Source: Mucilaginibacter sp. MD40
Lineage (GTDB): Bacteria > Bacteroidota > Bacteroidia > Sphingobacteriales > Sphingobacteriaceae
DNA: 64,000 bases
Direction: 5' to 3'
NCBI RefSeq assembly: GCF_002288635.1
Contig: NZ_NRSW01000001.1
Span: 2,685,852-2,749,851, forward strand
The position numbers and the translations under genes were made by a program. The notes under the pieces were generated by a model. It saw only the letters and a program-made list of their open reading frames with translations. It was not told the DNA's origin and made no database searches. Of the stretch, positions 37,191 through 46,142 are shown one piece after another (position 1 is the stretch's first letter; every line of letters begins with the position of its first letter).

Positions 37191-38135
37191 ATGAAAATTT
37201 CTAACGAAACTAAAATAGGCGCTCTTACAGCTGTGGCTATAACGGTATTGATATTGGGTTACAGCTTTTTAAAGGGTAACGATGTTTTTTCGGGCTCTAA
37301 TAAATTTTACGCTATATACCGTAGCGTGGAGGGCTTAACTATTTCTAAACCCATATTAGTAAACGGTTTTCAAATTGGCCGCGTATCAAAAATGGAGTTA
37401 CAGCCCGATGGCCGCACTATTGTGGAGTTTAAAGTAGATAAGAAGTATAATATACCTGACAATACACTGGCTAAATTACAAAGTACCGACCTATTGGGCG
37501 GCAAAGCCATTGTATTTGAATTAGGCAACAGTAGCAAGTACGCCGATAATACGGATACGCTACGCGCGGACATACAAGGCAGCTTGGCGGAAAGCTTACA
37601 ACCGATCCAAAAGAAAGCTGAGGTTTTGATCTCCAAGGTAGACTCGGCCCTGGCTTCAATTAATCATATCATGAATCCTCGTTTCCAGGCAAATGTTGAT
37701 AAAAGCTTTACCAGTATTGCCAATTCCTTACAAACACTTGAAGGGACTACGAAAAAGATAGACGCTATAGTTGGCGCGCAAAGCAGCCATATCAATGGTA
37801 TTATGACCAATGCTGAAGCGGTGTCGGCAAACCTGAAAACAAGTACAGCCAAGTTAAATGGCATATCCGCCAACTTTGAACGCTTTAGTACCGATCTTGC
37901 CAATTCCAATATAAAAGGAACGATGGAAAACGCCAATAAAGCCACTGCAGATCTGCAAGCTACTATGGCAAAGATCAACAGTAAAGATGGTTCGCTTGGC
38001 TTATTAATGAATGATACCAAAATGTACGACAACCTCACAGCGGCCTCATCAAACCTTAATAACCTTTTCATTGATATTAAGGCACACCCAAGCCGTTATG
38101 TACACTTTTCAGTATTCGGTAAAAAGGGAGATTGA
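37191..38135 (+). CDS. MCE/MlaD family lipid-transport protein
   Basis: 314 residues. One N-terminal membrane anchor (IGALTAVAITVLILGYSFL), an MCE domain (YRSVEGLTISKPILVNGFQIGRV, then LLGGKAIVFELG) and a long coiled-coil-like C-terminal region rich in Asn/Ala/Lys. MlaD-type proteins form hexameric rings that shuttle phospholipids between membranes. The cognate permease and ATPase genes are not next to it in this window. Confidence 0.92.
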   Translation: MKISNETKIGALTAVAITVLILGYSFLKGNDVFSGSNKFYAIYRSVEGLTISKPILVNGFQIGRVSKMELQPDGRTIVEFKVDKKYNIPDNTLAKLQSTDLLGGKAIVFELGNSSKYADNTDTLRADIQGSLAESLQPIQKKAEVLISKVDSALASINHIMNPRFQANVDKSFTSIANSLQTLEGTTKKIDAIVGAQSSHINGIMTNAEAVSANLKTSTAKLNGISANFERFSTDLANSNIKGTMENANKATADLQATMAKINSKDGSLGLLMNDTKMYDNLTAASSNLNNLFIDIKAHPSRYVHFSVFGKKGD

Positions 38136-38138
38136 TTT

Positions 38139-38241
38139 TAGTTAATTAGATATTAGAAGTTAAAGGTTAGGATGAAAATTCTGACCTTTTTTCATTTCAG
38201 CATTTTAGACTAATCGTTAATTAACCGATCTCTGCTATCTA
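38139..38241. repeat. Inverted arms of 7-base near-repeats (MCE-rnz spacer)
   Basis: Left side steps as TTAGATA, TTAGAAG, TTAAAGG, TTAGGAT; right side as AGACTAA, TCGTTAA, TTAACCG, then CTATCTA, TCATTCA, CTAATCA. TTAATTAGATATTAG pairs with CTAATCGTTAATTAA. The pair encloses a terminator hairpin and fills the gap between two convergent stops. Confidence 0.55.
38162..38192. terminator. Bidirectional terminator
   Basis: AAAGGTTAG/CTGACCTTT stem (one G-U), 10-base loop, T-run; between convergent MCE and rnz genes. Confidence 0.65.
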
Positions 38242-39159
38242 TCATTCACTAATCACAAACGTCTTGCCTTCTATTGCAAGGTCTGTTTCAGGGAAAACAC
38301 TTTGAGCTTCTTCTAAAAGTTCATTGAGGGTTTTGTAACGGGCAGAAAAGTGCCCGATCAATAACCTTTCAGCATTTACTTCATTAGCAACTTGAGCAGC
38401 TTGCAATGCAGTTGTGTGATGCGTCTGATTTGCTCTGTCCAGCATATCATGCATAAAGGTAGCTTCGTGATAAAGCACCGTTACATTATTGATCTGTTTA
38501 AAATATTGTGGGTTGTACTTTGTATCAGATACGTAAGCGTAACTTTTAGGAGGCGCCGGGGCCATGGAAAGCAAATCATTTTTGTAAATGGTGCCATCTG
38601 GCGCCTCATAGTCAAGCCCTTTTTTAATGGATGTATAGTAAGGAACAGGTATTCCAATTTCCTCCACGCGTTCCATTATCAGTTTACGCATCCGCTTTTT
38701 TTGCTTAAACAAAAAACCGGTACAGGGTATGCGATGGTCAAGGGGTATAGTTTCTACACAAATATCCTGGTTCTCAAATATCTGGGCTTTTTGTGAAGGA
38801 TCAGTAAATACGTACTCAATAGGATAATTGAGCGTAGTTTCAGAGTATTTAAGTTGTATTTCTATGATCTCTTTTAACGGAGCAGGACAAAAAAGTTTTA
38901 GTCCTTTTTTACGGCCATTAAGGTGCATGGATGATAACAACCCTATAAGGCCCAGGTAGTGATCGCCGTGCAGGTGGCTGATGAAAATATGATCAATGCG
39001 GCTGGGTTTTACATCAAACCGCATCATTTGTTGCTGCGTGCCCTCCGCACAGTCAATAAGGTAAAGCTTATCGTTTACATTCACTACCTGTGCGGTAGGA
39101 TTCCGATTAAAAATTGGGGTTGCAGAGCTGCTGCCCAGTATTGTAACTTCAAACTTCAT
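38242..39159 (-). CDS. rnz: Ribonuclease Z
   Basis: 305 residues, metallo-beta-lactamase fold. Metal motif SHLHGDHYLG (His62, His64, Asp66, His67), an exosite arm near residues 150-175, ALQAAQVANEVNAERLLIGHFSARY at the C-terminus. It matures tRNA 3' ends. It sits 18 bases after the STAS gene and is likely co-transcribed with it. Confidence 0.96.
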   Translation of the reverse strand: MKFEVTILGSSSATPIFNRNPTAQVVNVNDKLYLIDCAEGTQQQMMRFDVKPSRIDHIFISHLHGDHYLGLIGLLSSMHLNGRKKGLKLFCPAPLKEIIEIQLKYSETTLNYPIEYVFTDPSQKAQIFENQDICVETIPLDHRIPCTGFLFKQKKRMRKLIMERVEEIGIPVPYYTSIKKGLDYEAPDGTIYKNDLLSMAPAPPKSYAYVSDTKYNPQYFKQINNVTVLYHEATFMHDMLDRANQTHHTTALQAAQVANEVNAERLLIGHFSARYKTLNELLEEAQSVFPETDLAIEGKTFVISE

Positions 39160-39177
39160 ACCGGGTTAAACAGATAG

Positions 39178-39555
39178 TTATTTTACCTCTCTCTTCAATT
39201 CTTTTTCTATCTCTTCCATAAAGATGAGATCAATCCCCTCTTCACATGTAGGCACAATGGTCAACACGTTGTCTAATTGAGATATCGTTACCAAACGTGA
39301 TACAGCCTCACTTAAACCGCAAAGGATAAATGACCCGTTTGCATTTTTGCATAACCTGTGCCCTACCAGTAAACTACTAAGACCTGATGAATCAGCAAAC
39401 TTTACCTGAGAAAGATCAAGAATAATATTACGTTGCCCCTCGGTATTGATAAGGATCAATTCTGATTTTAACTGGGGGGTTACCAGTGAGTTTAGTTTTG
39501 ATTCGTTAAGCTTGATCAATACATATTTCTCGTGCTTATCAACCGTATATTTCAT
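39178..39555 (-). CDS. STAS-domain protein (anti-sigma factor antagonist type)
   Basis: 125 residues: one STAS domain with NIILDLSQVKFADSSGLSSLLVGHRLC, where the DSSG serine is the usual phosphorylation site of SpoIIAA/RsbV-like antagonists. No kinase or phosphatase partner gene is adjacent; the neighbours are purC and rnz. The tail ends in a charged KELKREVK helix. A partner-switching or scaffold role is plausible. Confidence 0.9.
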   Translation of the reverse strand: MKYTVDKHEKYVLIKLNESKLNSLVTPQLKSELILINTEGQRNIILDLSQVKFADSSGLSSLLVGHRLCKNANGSFILCGLSEAVSRLVTISQLDNVLTIVPTCEEGIDLIFMEEIEKELKREVK

Positions 39556-39602
39556 TTGAATTTATTTAAAAAGCTAAGATATAAATTTTATCTCTAAATG
39601 AG

Positions 39603-40547
39603 TTAGAGCCTGCTAATAGCTGCATTAACGGCCTTTTCTACTCTATCAATCACATTTTCCTGATCGGGCTTAACAAAAGTTTCACCGGTTATTTTCTCAT
39701 ATAACTCTATGTAACGTTGTGATATGGAATCAACGATCTCTTTGGTCATCTCTGGTATCTGCTGGCCATCCTTTCCCTGGAAACCATTCTCGATAAGCCA
39801 TTTTCTAACAAATTCCTTTGAGAGTTGTTTTTGGGGTTCACTATTTTGCTGGCGCTCCTCGTATCCATCCGCATAAAAATAACGCGACGAATCCGGCGTA
39901 TGGATCTCATCAATTAAATAAATGGTATCCCCTATCTTTCCAAATTCATACTTGGTGTCAACCAATATAAGTCCCTGGTCAGCAGCAATTTCTGTTCCTC
40001 TTTTAAATAAAGCGCGCGTGTATTGCTCCAGCTGGTTGTAATCAGCTTCGCTAACAATGCCACGTTTTAAAATTTCTTCACGGGAAATATCCTCATCGTG
40101 GCCAACAGTTGCTTTTGTTGTTGGGGTGATGATAGGCTCAGGCAGTATATCATTTTCTTTTAAGCCTTCGGGCAGTTTTACACCACAAACCTCTCTCCTG
40201 CCGGCGGCATACTCGCGAGCTGCATGGCCTGCCAGGTAACCACGTATAACCATTTCTACCTTAAATGGCTCGCATATACGGCCAATAGTTACACTCGGAT
40301 CAGGAACAGATATTACCCAATTAGGTACAATGTCTGAAGTGGCTTCCAAAAACTTAGCGGCAATTTGGTTCAACACCTGTCCTTTGTAAGGTATAGGCTC
40401 AGGAAGCACCACATCAAATGCCGAAATACGGTCAGTAACCACCATAGCCAGGTACTGACCTTTTATCGTGTAAACATCGCGCACCTTGCCTTTGTAAAAG
40501 GCTGTTTGCCCTTCAAAATTAAAATGAGTTTCTTTTATAGCGTTCAT
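39603..40547 (-). CDS. purC: Phosphoribosylaminoimidazole-succinocarboxamide synthase
   Basis: 314 residues from [13 protein letters not shown]; the 12 residues of the longer frame come from the repeat spacer and are dropped. [39 protein letters not shown] and [11 protein letters not shown] (ATP and CAIR sites) are intact. It ligates aspartate to CAIR in purine synthesis. The repeat cassette 40555-40628 separates it from upstream phoH. Confidence 0.96.
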   Translation of the reverse strand: MNAIKETHFNFEGQTAFYKGKVRDVYTIKGQYLAMVVTDRISAFDVVLPEPIPYKGQVLNQIAAKFLEATSDIVPNWVISVPDPSVTIGRICEPFKVEMVIRGYLAGHAAREYAAGRREVCGVKLPEGLKENDILPEPIITPTTKATVGHDEDISREEILKRGIVSEADYNQLEQYTRALFKRGTEIAADQGLILVDTKYEFGKIGDTIYLIDEIHTPDSSRYFYADGYEERQQNSEPQKQLSKEFVRKWLIENGFQGKDGQQIPEMTKEIVDSISQRYIELYEKITGETFVKPDQENVIDRVEKAVNAAISRL

Positions 40548-40554
40548 ATCTCTG

Positions 40555-40628
40555 AGAATCAAGAGACAAAAACCAAGATACAAGATAAGTTCCTGCCTTG
40601 ATTCTTGACTCTAAAAATCTTGGTTCTA
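40555..40628. repeat. Inverted arms of 7-base near-repeats (phoH-purC spacer)
   Basis: Arm one steps TCAAGAG, ACAAAAA, CCAAGAT, ACAAGAT; arm two CTTGATT, CTTGACT, CTAAAAA, TCTTGGT. The arms are largely complementary (AACCAAGAT against ATCTTGGTT) and fill the gap from the phoH stop to near the purC start. Confidence 0.6.
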
Positions 40629-41594
40629 TTACTGAATATCTCCGTAAGCTTCCAAAATACGTTTTACCAGTTTGTGGCGCACAACGTCTTCTCCGCTCAG
40701 GTAAACAATATCAATTCCTTTTATATCGGTTAAAATGCGCAGCGCGGTGTACAAGCCCGACTGCTGTTTTTTGGGTAAGTCAATTTGTGTTACGTCGCCG
40801 GTAACAATAAACTTAGCTGATGGCCCCATACGTGTAAGGAACATCTTCAACTGCATATCCGTAGCGTTTTGCGCCTCGTCCAGGATCACAAAGCAATTGT
40901 CAAGCGTACGGCCGCGCATAAATGCTAACGGCGCTATCTCTATGGTACGGTTTTCCAGGTAAAGCTTAAGCTTTTCGGCCGGTATCATATCATCCAGCGC
41001 ATCGTAAAGCGGGCGCAGGTATGGATCAATCTTTTCCTTTAAGTCACCTGGTAAAAAGCCGAGGTTCTCCCCCGCCTCAACCGCAGGGCGGGTAAGAATG
41101 ATACGTTTGATCTCTTTATTCTTCAGCGCACGCACGGCCAATGCAACCGCGGTGTAGGTTTTCCCCGTACCGGCAGGGCCAATAGCAAATAGGATATCGC
41201 TTTTGGCAAGGCTATCTACCATACGGCGCTGGTTTGGCGTACGCGCCTTAACCATTATCCCATTAGGGCCAAAAACAATCACTTCACTACTGGCAAACTT
41301 ATCTGTTGCGCTTTCTGCAGTATTTGTAGTGTTTACCGATGGCCTGGCACCAAGTATACGTTCAACATCGTTTACATTAAGGCTCTCATATTTTTCAAGG
41401 TGTTGTACCAGGGCATTAAATTTTTCCTGAAAAATATTTAATTCGTTTTCATCGCCCAGTATTTTAACCTCACTGCCGCGCGCAACTATTTTAAGCTTAG
41501 GGTATTGTTTTTTTATGATCTCAAAATGATCGTTATTGGGCCCCCACAATACCGCCGGATCTATTTGTTCAATGGATAGTTTTAGCTCGTTCAA
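40629..41594 (-). CDS. PhoH family ATPase (YbeZ type)
   Basis: 321 residues. A short N-terminal KH-like region (KLKIVARGSEVKILGDE), Walker A GPAGTGKTYTA near residue 139 and Walker B CFVILDEAQNATDMQ. PhoH/YbeZ partners with the RNase YbeY in rRNA maturation in other bacteria; ybeY is not adjacent here. Start is TTG (MNELKLSIEQ); no ATG lies before the conserved region. Second PhoH domain protein of the window, without the PIN domain of the first. Confidence 0.94.
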   Translation of the reverse strand: MNELKLSIEQIDPAVLWGPNNDHFEIIKKQYPKLKIVARGSEVKILGDENELNIFQEKFNALVQHLEKYESLNVNDVERILGARPSVNTTNTAESATDKFASSEVIVFGPNGIMVKARTPNQRRMVDSLAKSDILFAIGPAGTGKTYTAVALAVRALKNKEIKRIILTRPAVEAGENLGFLPGDLKEKIDPYLRPLYDALDDMIPAEKLKLYLENRTIEIAPLAFMRGRTLDNCFVILDEAQNATDMQLKMFLTRMGPSAKFIVTGDVTQIDLPKKQQSGLYTALRILTDIKGIDIVYLSGEDVVRHKLVKRILEAYGDIQ

Positions 41595-41697
41595 TACTTG
41601 GTGTTTTTTATTGAGTTGCGAATTTTTATGAATTAAAAATTGAATATTTGCACCTTTAAATGCAGTACAAGATTAGCAATAAATATTTATAAAATTA

Positions 41698-42474
41698 ATG
41701 GCAATTATAACTTTAACTACTGACCTGGGCGATAAAGATATTTATCAGGCTGCCCTTAAAGGTAGTATTTATAAGTTGTTGCCAACAGCTAATATTGTTG
41801 ATATTACTAACAATGTACAGGCCTTTAATGTTCAGCAGGCTGCATTTATTTTAAAGAATAGTTACCATTATTTTCCTGAAGGTACCGTACACTTAATTGG
41901 TATTGATACGGTATATAGTACTTATACCCGTTACCTCGCTATAAAACACAATAACCACTATTTTGTGGGTGCCGATAACGGTATCTTTTCATTGATGTTT
42001 GATAGTGGACCTGATGAAATTGTGGAGATCAACATTATGCAGGACCTTAAGTTTCTGCACTTCCCGCTGGCCGACATTTTTGTTAAAGCCGCCTGCCACC
42101 TGGCAAATGGCGGCAGCCTTGCAGAAATTGGGCTACCCGTACCTGGTGTTGAGAATAAGATGAACCTGCAGCCTGTGATAGAAAAAAACCTGATCAAAGG
42201 AGTAGTGATATATGTAGACTCATTCCAGAATGTAATTACAAACATCACCAAAGAATTCTTTAACCGGGTACAGCAAGGCCGCCGGTTTGTGCTTTACTTT
42301 AAACGTAACGAAACCATTAGCCAATTAAGCTGGCATTACAATGAAGTTCCGGAGGGCGAAAAACTTTGCCTGTTCGGGATCAGCGACCATTTAGAGATAG
42401 CTATAAATAAAGGCAACGCCAGTGGCTTGTTGGGCCTAAATATTGGTGATAGCGTAATTATCGATTTCCAGTAG
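41698..42474 (+). CDS. SAM hydrolase/hydroxide adenosyltransferase (DUF62)
   Basis: 258 residues of the chlorinase/fluorinase superfamily. N-terminal TLTTDLGDKDIYQAALKG (SAM ribose Asp), FVGADNGIFSLMF and C-terminal FGISDHLEIAINKGNASGLLGLNIGD. The family members of this type usually hydrolyse S-adenosylmethionine to adenosine and methionine; halogenation is unlikely because the halide-specific loop is missing. It is divergent from phoH. Confidence 0.92.
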   Translation: MAIITLTTDLGDKDIYQAALKGSIYKLLPTANIVDITNNVQAFNVQQAAFILKNSYHYFPEGTVHLIGIDTVYSTYTRYLAIKHNNHYFVGADNGIFSLMFDSGPDEIVEINIMQDLKFLHFPLADIFVKAACHLANGGSLAEIGLPVPGVENKMNLQPVIEKNLIKGVVIYVDSFQNVITNITKEFFNRVQQGRRFVLYFKRNETISQLSWHYNEVPEGEKLCLFGISDHLEIAINKGNASGLLGLNIGDSVIIDFQ

Positions 42475-42527
42475 TGCGCATTTTTTTTATAAGTGGCAAG
42501 CCTGTTTATTGCAATTATTTTTCATAC

Positions 42528-42662
42528 TTATACTGCACCCATCAGAATTCCTCTTGCAAAATCCGTTAAGGTTGTAAATTGGCCAAGTAACAGCCTAAAG
42601 AAAATAATCAGCAGCGTGGCCAATAAAAAGTACCTGCTTTTGGGGAATGATATGATATTAAT
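42528..42662 (-). pseudogene. Remnant or unusual-start small membrane protein
   Basis: Within the 318-base spacer 42475-42792 the minus strand holds a 44-codon open frame with a convincing membrane helix (FLLATLLIIFFRLLLG) followed by TDFARGILMGAV and a stop. Similar small Bacteroidota membrane proteins continue after the GxLMG motif, so the C-terminus seems cut. No ATG, GTG or upstream TTG exists after the preceding stop; only ATT at 42662 or an internal TTG could start it. Decay product more likely than a live gene. The rest of the spacer holds only the palindrome before the ABC gene. Confidence 0.35.
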
Positions 42663-42750
42663 TACTTAATAACTACCGTCACTATCTAAATAAAACTGAT
42701 TGTTCTCACCTTTGCGTCAATTTTAGTGCTGTTTATCGTTAAAAGGAAAA

Positions 42751-42774
42751 CAAAGGTGTAATTTTACCCCTTTG
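42751..42774. promoter_or_regulatory. 24-bp imperfect palindrome, candidate operator of the ABC exporter
   Basis: CAAAGG-T-GTAA / TTAC-C-CCTTTG around TT: 11-base arms with a single mismatch, ending 18 bases before the ABC transporter ATG. Size and position suit a repressor site; regulator unknown. Confidence 0.45.
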
Positions 42775-42792
42775 TACACACTAATTTAATAC

Positions 42793-44619
42793 ATGGCACG
42801 AGGACGACTGAATAGTGGCAGTAAGGCGGAAGCAGAATTACCAAAAGCAAAAATAAATCTGGATAGCTTAAAGCGTATCGCCAAGCTCATTTCTTACTTA
42901 AGGCCCTATAAGGGCAAGTTTATTGCCGGCATTATTTTTTTATTTATTTCCAGCCTTACAGGTTTAGCTTTTCCCTCCCTTTTGGGTGCGCTGATTGATG
43001 CTGCGCAGGGTAAACAGAAGTATGCTTTTTTACCTCCTACTATCAATGCTATTGGCTTATTGGCATTTACTATATTATTTGTACAGGCTTTTGTATCCTT
43101 CTTTAGGGTAGTTTGGTTTGTGCAGGTTGCCGAAAAGGCATTGGCAGATATACGCCGCGACACCTATTTCAAGTTGGTTACTTTACCTATGAACTTTTTT
43201 GCCAACCGCCGGGTTGGGGAACTAAATAGTCGTATTTCTGCTGATCTTTCACAGATACAGGATACCATGACCACTACTTTTGCCGAGATTATAAGGCAAC
43301 TGGTATTACTAATAGGTGGCATTACGCTATTAACTATAGTATCTTTTAAGCTAACCCTTGCTCTGCTGCTAATGCTACCAGTACTTATTGTTGTAGCGGT
43401 GTTTTTTGGGCGTTTTATTCGTAACTTATCCAGGCAGGCGCAGGATAAATTGGCTGAATCAAATACCATTATTGAAGAAACTTTACAGGGCATTGCCAAC
43501 GTTAAGGCATTTGTAAATGAGGCTTTTGAAGCTGGCCGTTACAATAAAAACCTGCGCGAAGTGGTAAAAATAGCGGTTAAAGGCGCGGTATATCGCGGCA
43601 TATTTGCATCATTTATTGTTTTTTGTCTGTTTGGAGCTATTGTAGGTGTAATATGGTATGGCTCTATACTGGTTCATCAGCATGAGCTTTCTGTAGGCAG
43701 CCTTACTACTTTTATATTATATTCAATTTTTGTTGGCGCGGCTATGGGCAGTTTTCCAGAATTGTATGCTAACATCCAAAAAGCTGTAGGCGCCAGTGAA
43801 CGTGTTTTAGAGATCCTGGATGAAAAAGGCGAAGACATCTCTATCAATGTTGAAGACAACGCCATAAAAAAACACATCAATGGCAATCTTGAATTCAATA
43901 GTGTTGAATTTGCTTATCCATCCCGTTCTGAAATAACCGTGTTGAAAGATGTTTCCTTCACCGCGAATGCAGGGCAAAAAGTGGCCATAGTTGGCCCGAG
44001 CGGTTCAGGTAAATCAACTATGGCGGCTTTAATACTGCAATTTTATCATCCGCAGAATGGCGCTATAAAGTTTGACGGCAAAAATGCTGACCAGTACGCG
44101 CTCACTGATATTCGTAACCAGGTAGCTATTGTACCGCAGGATGTATTGCTATTTGGCGGTACTATAGCAGAAAACATTGCCTATGGTAAATTGAATGCAT
44201 CGCGCGAGGAAATAATTGCCGCCGCTAAAAAAGCAAATGCCGATAGTTTTATTACCGGTTTTCCTGAAGGGTATGAAACTGTAGTGGGCGAGCGTGGTGT
44301 AAAGCTTTCCGGAGGACAGCGCCAGCGCATTGCCATTGCAAGAGCCCTACTTAAAAATCCGGCTATCCTCATATTAGACGAAGCCACCTCTTCCCTGGAT
44401 TCAGAATCTGAACGCTTGGTGCAAGAAGCACTTGAGGTACTCATGAGAGGCCGTACTTCTATCATCATAGCACACCGTTTATCAACCATTCGCGAAGCCG
44501 ATAAGATTATTGTGCTGGAAAAAGGTAACATTGTGGAAAGCGGCAACCACCGGGAGTTAATAGCCAACGAGAAGGGCTTATACCGATATTTGAGCCAGTT
44601 GCAATTTGAGAATGCTTAA
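42793..44619 (+). CDS. ABC exporter half-transporter, MsbA-like
   Basis: 608 residues: a six-helix type IV membrane domain (residues about 40-340) fused to a nucleotide-binding domain with GPSGSGKST, VPQDVLLFGGTIAENIAYG, KLSGGQRQR and LILDEATSSLD. It forms a homodimeric exporter. Sequence type is the Bacteroidota family related to MsbA and multidrug exporters; lipid A, other lipids or drugs are all possible substrates. Not in an operon with any substrate-specific gene. Preceded by a possible operator. Confidence 0.93.
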   Translation: MARGRLNSGSKAEAELPKAKINLDSLKRIAKLISYLRPYKGKFIAGIIFLFISSLTGLAFPSLLGALIDAAQGKQKYAFLPPTINAIGLLAFTILFVQAFVSFFRVVWFVQVAEKALADIRRDTYFKLVTLPMNFFANRRVGELNSRISADLSQIQDTMTTTFAEIIRQLVLLIGGITLLTIVSFKLTLALLLMLPVLIVVAVFFGRFIRNLSRQAQDKLAESNTIIEETLQGIANVKAFVNEAFEAGRYNKNLREVVKIAVKGAVYRGIFASFIVFCLFGAIVGVIWYGSILVHQHELSVGSLTTFILYSIFVGAAMGSFPELYANIQKAVGASERVLEILDEKGEDISINVEDNAIKKHINGNLEFNSVEFAYPSRSEITVLKDVSFTANAGQKVAIVGPSGSGKSTMAALILQFYHPQNGAIKFDGKNADQYALTDIRNQVAIVPQDVLLFGGTIAENIAYGKLNASREEIIAAAKKANADSFITGFPEGYETVVGERGVKLSGGQRQRIAIARALLKNPAILILDEATSSLDSESERLVQEALEVLMRGRTSIIIAHRLSTIREADKIIVLEKGNIVESGNHRELIANEKGLYRYLSQLQFENA

Positions 44620-44629
44620 TTTTTAAGCT

Positions 44630-44703
44630 TATAGTTGATGGTTCATAGATCATAGTTGAAAAATAGCTGTAATCTATGAACTACTACCCATGAACTAAGA
44701 CTA
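44630..44703. repeat. Inverted arms of 7-base near-repeats (ABC-MBL spacer)
   Basis: Steps TTATAGT, TGATGGT, TCATAGA, TCATAGT, TGAAAAA on one side and AATCTAT, GAACTAC, TACCCAT, GAACTAA on the other. GTTCATAGAT (44641-44650) is the exact complement of ATCTATGAAC (44672-44681). Fills the gap up to the next ATG. Confidence 0.6.
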
Positions 44704-44704
44704 A

Positions 44705-46102
44705 ATGAAACTAACTATACACGGGGCAGCCCGGCAGGTAACCGGCAGTATGCACTTGCTGCAGGTTGGCCAATATAAGATATTGATTGATTGTGGACTG
44801 GATTATGAGAAGGACCACAATATGCAGATCAACGAAGATTTCGGCTTTAGGCCGGAAGAGATCGACGTTGTAATACTTACGCATGCCCACATAGATCATA
44901 CCGGTAACTTACCAACGCTTGTACGGATGGGTTTTAACGGGCAGATATTATGCACCCCACCCACGGCAGATCTGACAGAGCTTTTGCTAATGGATTCGGT
45001 AAATATTTTCCTGCAAAAAGCTCAAAAAGGCAACAAGCATCGCCGCAGGCATAAACACAGCAGCAGCGGCCCGCAACCCCTGTACTTGCAAAAGCACGTA
45101 ATGGATACCGTGGAGCGCTTCATCACCATCAACTTTAACAAGCCATTTAAAATAACCGGCGATATTGAAATAACCTTTGTACCAGCAGGGCATTTGCTTG
45201 GCGCCGCCGGCGTAGTGTTAAAGGTAAACGACGAGGGTGTAGAAAAAACAATTGCTTTTACCGGTGATATTGGCCGCAAAGGCTACCCTGTACTGAATGA
45301 CCCTCAGCCTTTACCAAAAGTTGATTACCTGGTATCTGAAGCAACTTACGGAGGCCGCAACCACAGCAAAGGCAAGGGTGTGCAGGAAACGCTTGAAGAG
45401 ATCATAGATAAGGTTTGTATTAAGGAACAAGGCCGATTAATTATCCCCGCGTTTAGTATTGGCCGTACGCAGTCGCTGGTTTTTGTATTAAATAAGATTT
45501 TTAGCAGCGGCGCTTTGCCGCCGGTTAAGGTTTTTGTAGATAGCCCTATGGCAAGTATGGCCACGCAGATCTATCGTAAGCACCACAACCAGGTTAACCC
45601 GGAAGCTCAGGAGTTCTATAACACGCAGGGCGACGAGTTTGATTTTGACAACCTTACCTATGTGGAGACTTTGAAAGACAGCAGGCAGGTATCTAATTAT
45701 TTTGAACCGTGCATTATTATCTCATCAGCAGGTATGCTGGAGGGTGGCCGTATACAGGATCATTTATTCTATAATATTCAAAATTATTATTGCACCATTC
45801 TTTTCATTGGCTACTGTGCAAAGGGCACGTTGGGTCATCGCTTACTCCGCGGCGACCCTATTGTGCATATTAAAGACCGCGACCTGGCCGTTTATGCCAC
45901 CATCAAACAAACTGATGTATTGAGTGCCCACGGCGACCATGAAGACCTTGTGAATAATGTTAGATCACAGGATCCCGATAAACTCAAAGGTGTTTACCTG
46001 GTACATGGCGAAACGAGTGCGATGCAGGCGCTGGCGGAGACATTGGAAAATGAGAAATATAAGGTAACTATTCCCGAAAAGGGCATAACCTATGATCTGT
46101 AA
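44705..46102 (+). CDS. MBL-fold beta-CASP protein (RNA-processing exonuclease family)
   Basis: 465 residues. Metal motif THAHIDHTG (His60, His62, Asp64, His65), then AGHLLGAAGVV, TGDIGRKGYP, a beta-CASP domain (VDSPMASMATQIYRKH, ISSAGMLEGGRIQDHL) and the RMMBL C-terminal motif SAHGDHEDL. This is the CPSF73-like bacterial group, thought to act on RNA; the actual substrate is unknown. Not RNase J, which is longer and has an extra C-domain. It has a short basic insertion HRRRHKHSSSG. Confidence 0.9.
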   Translation: MKLTIHGAARQVTGSMHLLQVGQYKILIDCGLDYEKDHNMQINEDFGFRPEEIDVVILTHAHIDHTGNLPTLVRMGFNGQILCTPPTADLTELLLMDSVNIFLQKAQKGNKHRRRHKHSSSGPQPLYLQKHVMDTVERFITINFNKPFKITGDIEITFVPAGHLLGAAGVVLKVNDEGVEKTIAFTGDIGRKGYPVLNDPQPLPKVDYLVSEATYGGRNHSKGKGVQETLEEIIDKVCIKEQGRLIIPAFSIGRTQSLVFVLNKIFSSGALPPVKVFVDSPMASMATQIYRKHHNQVNPEAQEFYNTQGDEFDFDNLTYVETLKDSRQVSNYFEPCIIISSAGMLEGGRIQDHLFYNIQNYYCTILFIGYCAKGTLGHRLLRGDPIVHIKDRDLAVYATIKQTDVLSAHGDHEDLVNNVRSQDPDKLKGVYLVHGETSAMQALAETLENEKYKVTIPEKGITYDL

Positions 46103-46142
46103 TAGGATAATTTAAATAGCAAATCAGACAGTTTTAGCGCCC

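Noticed and set aside
41698..42474. Fluorinase or chlorinase
   Set aside because: The family is right, but the extra halide-binding loop is absent, which fits the common SAM-hydrolysing members.
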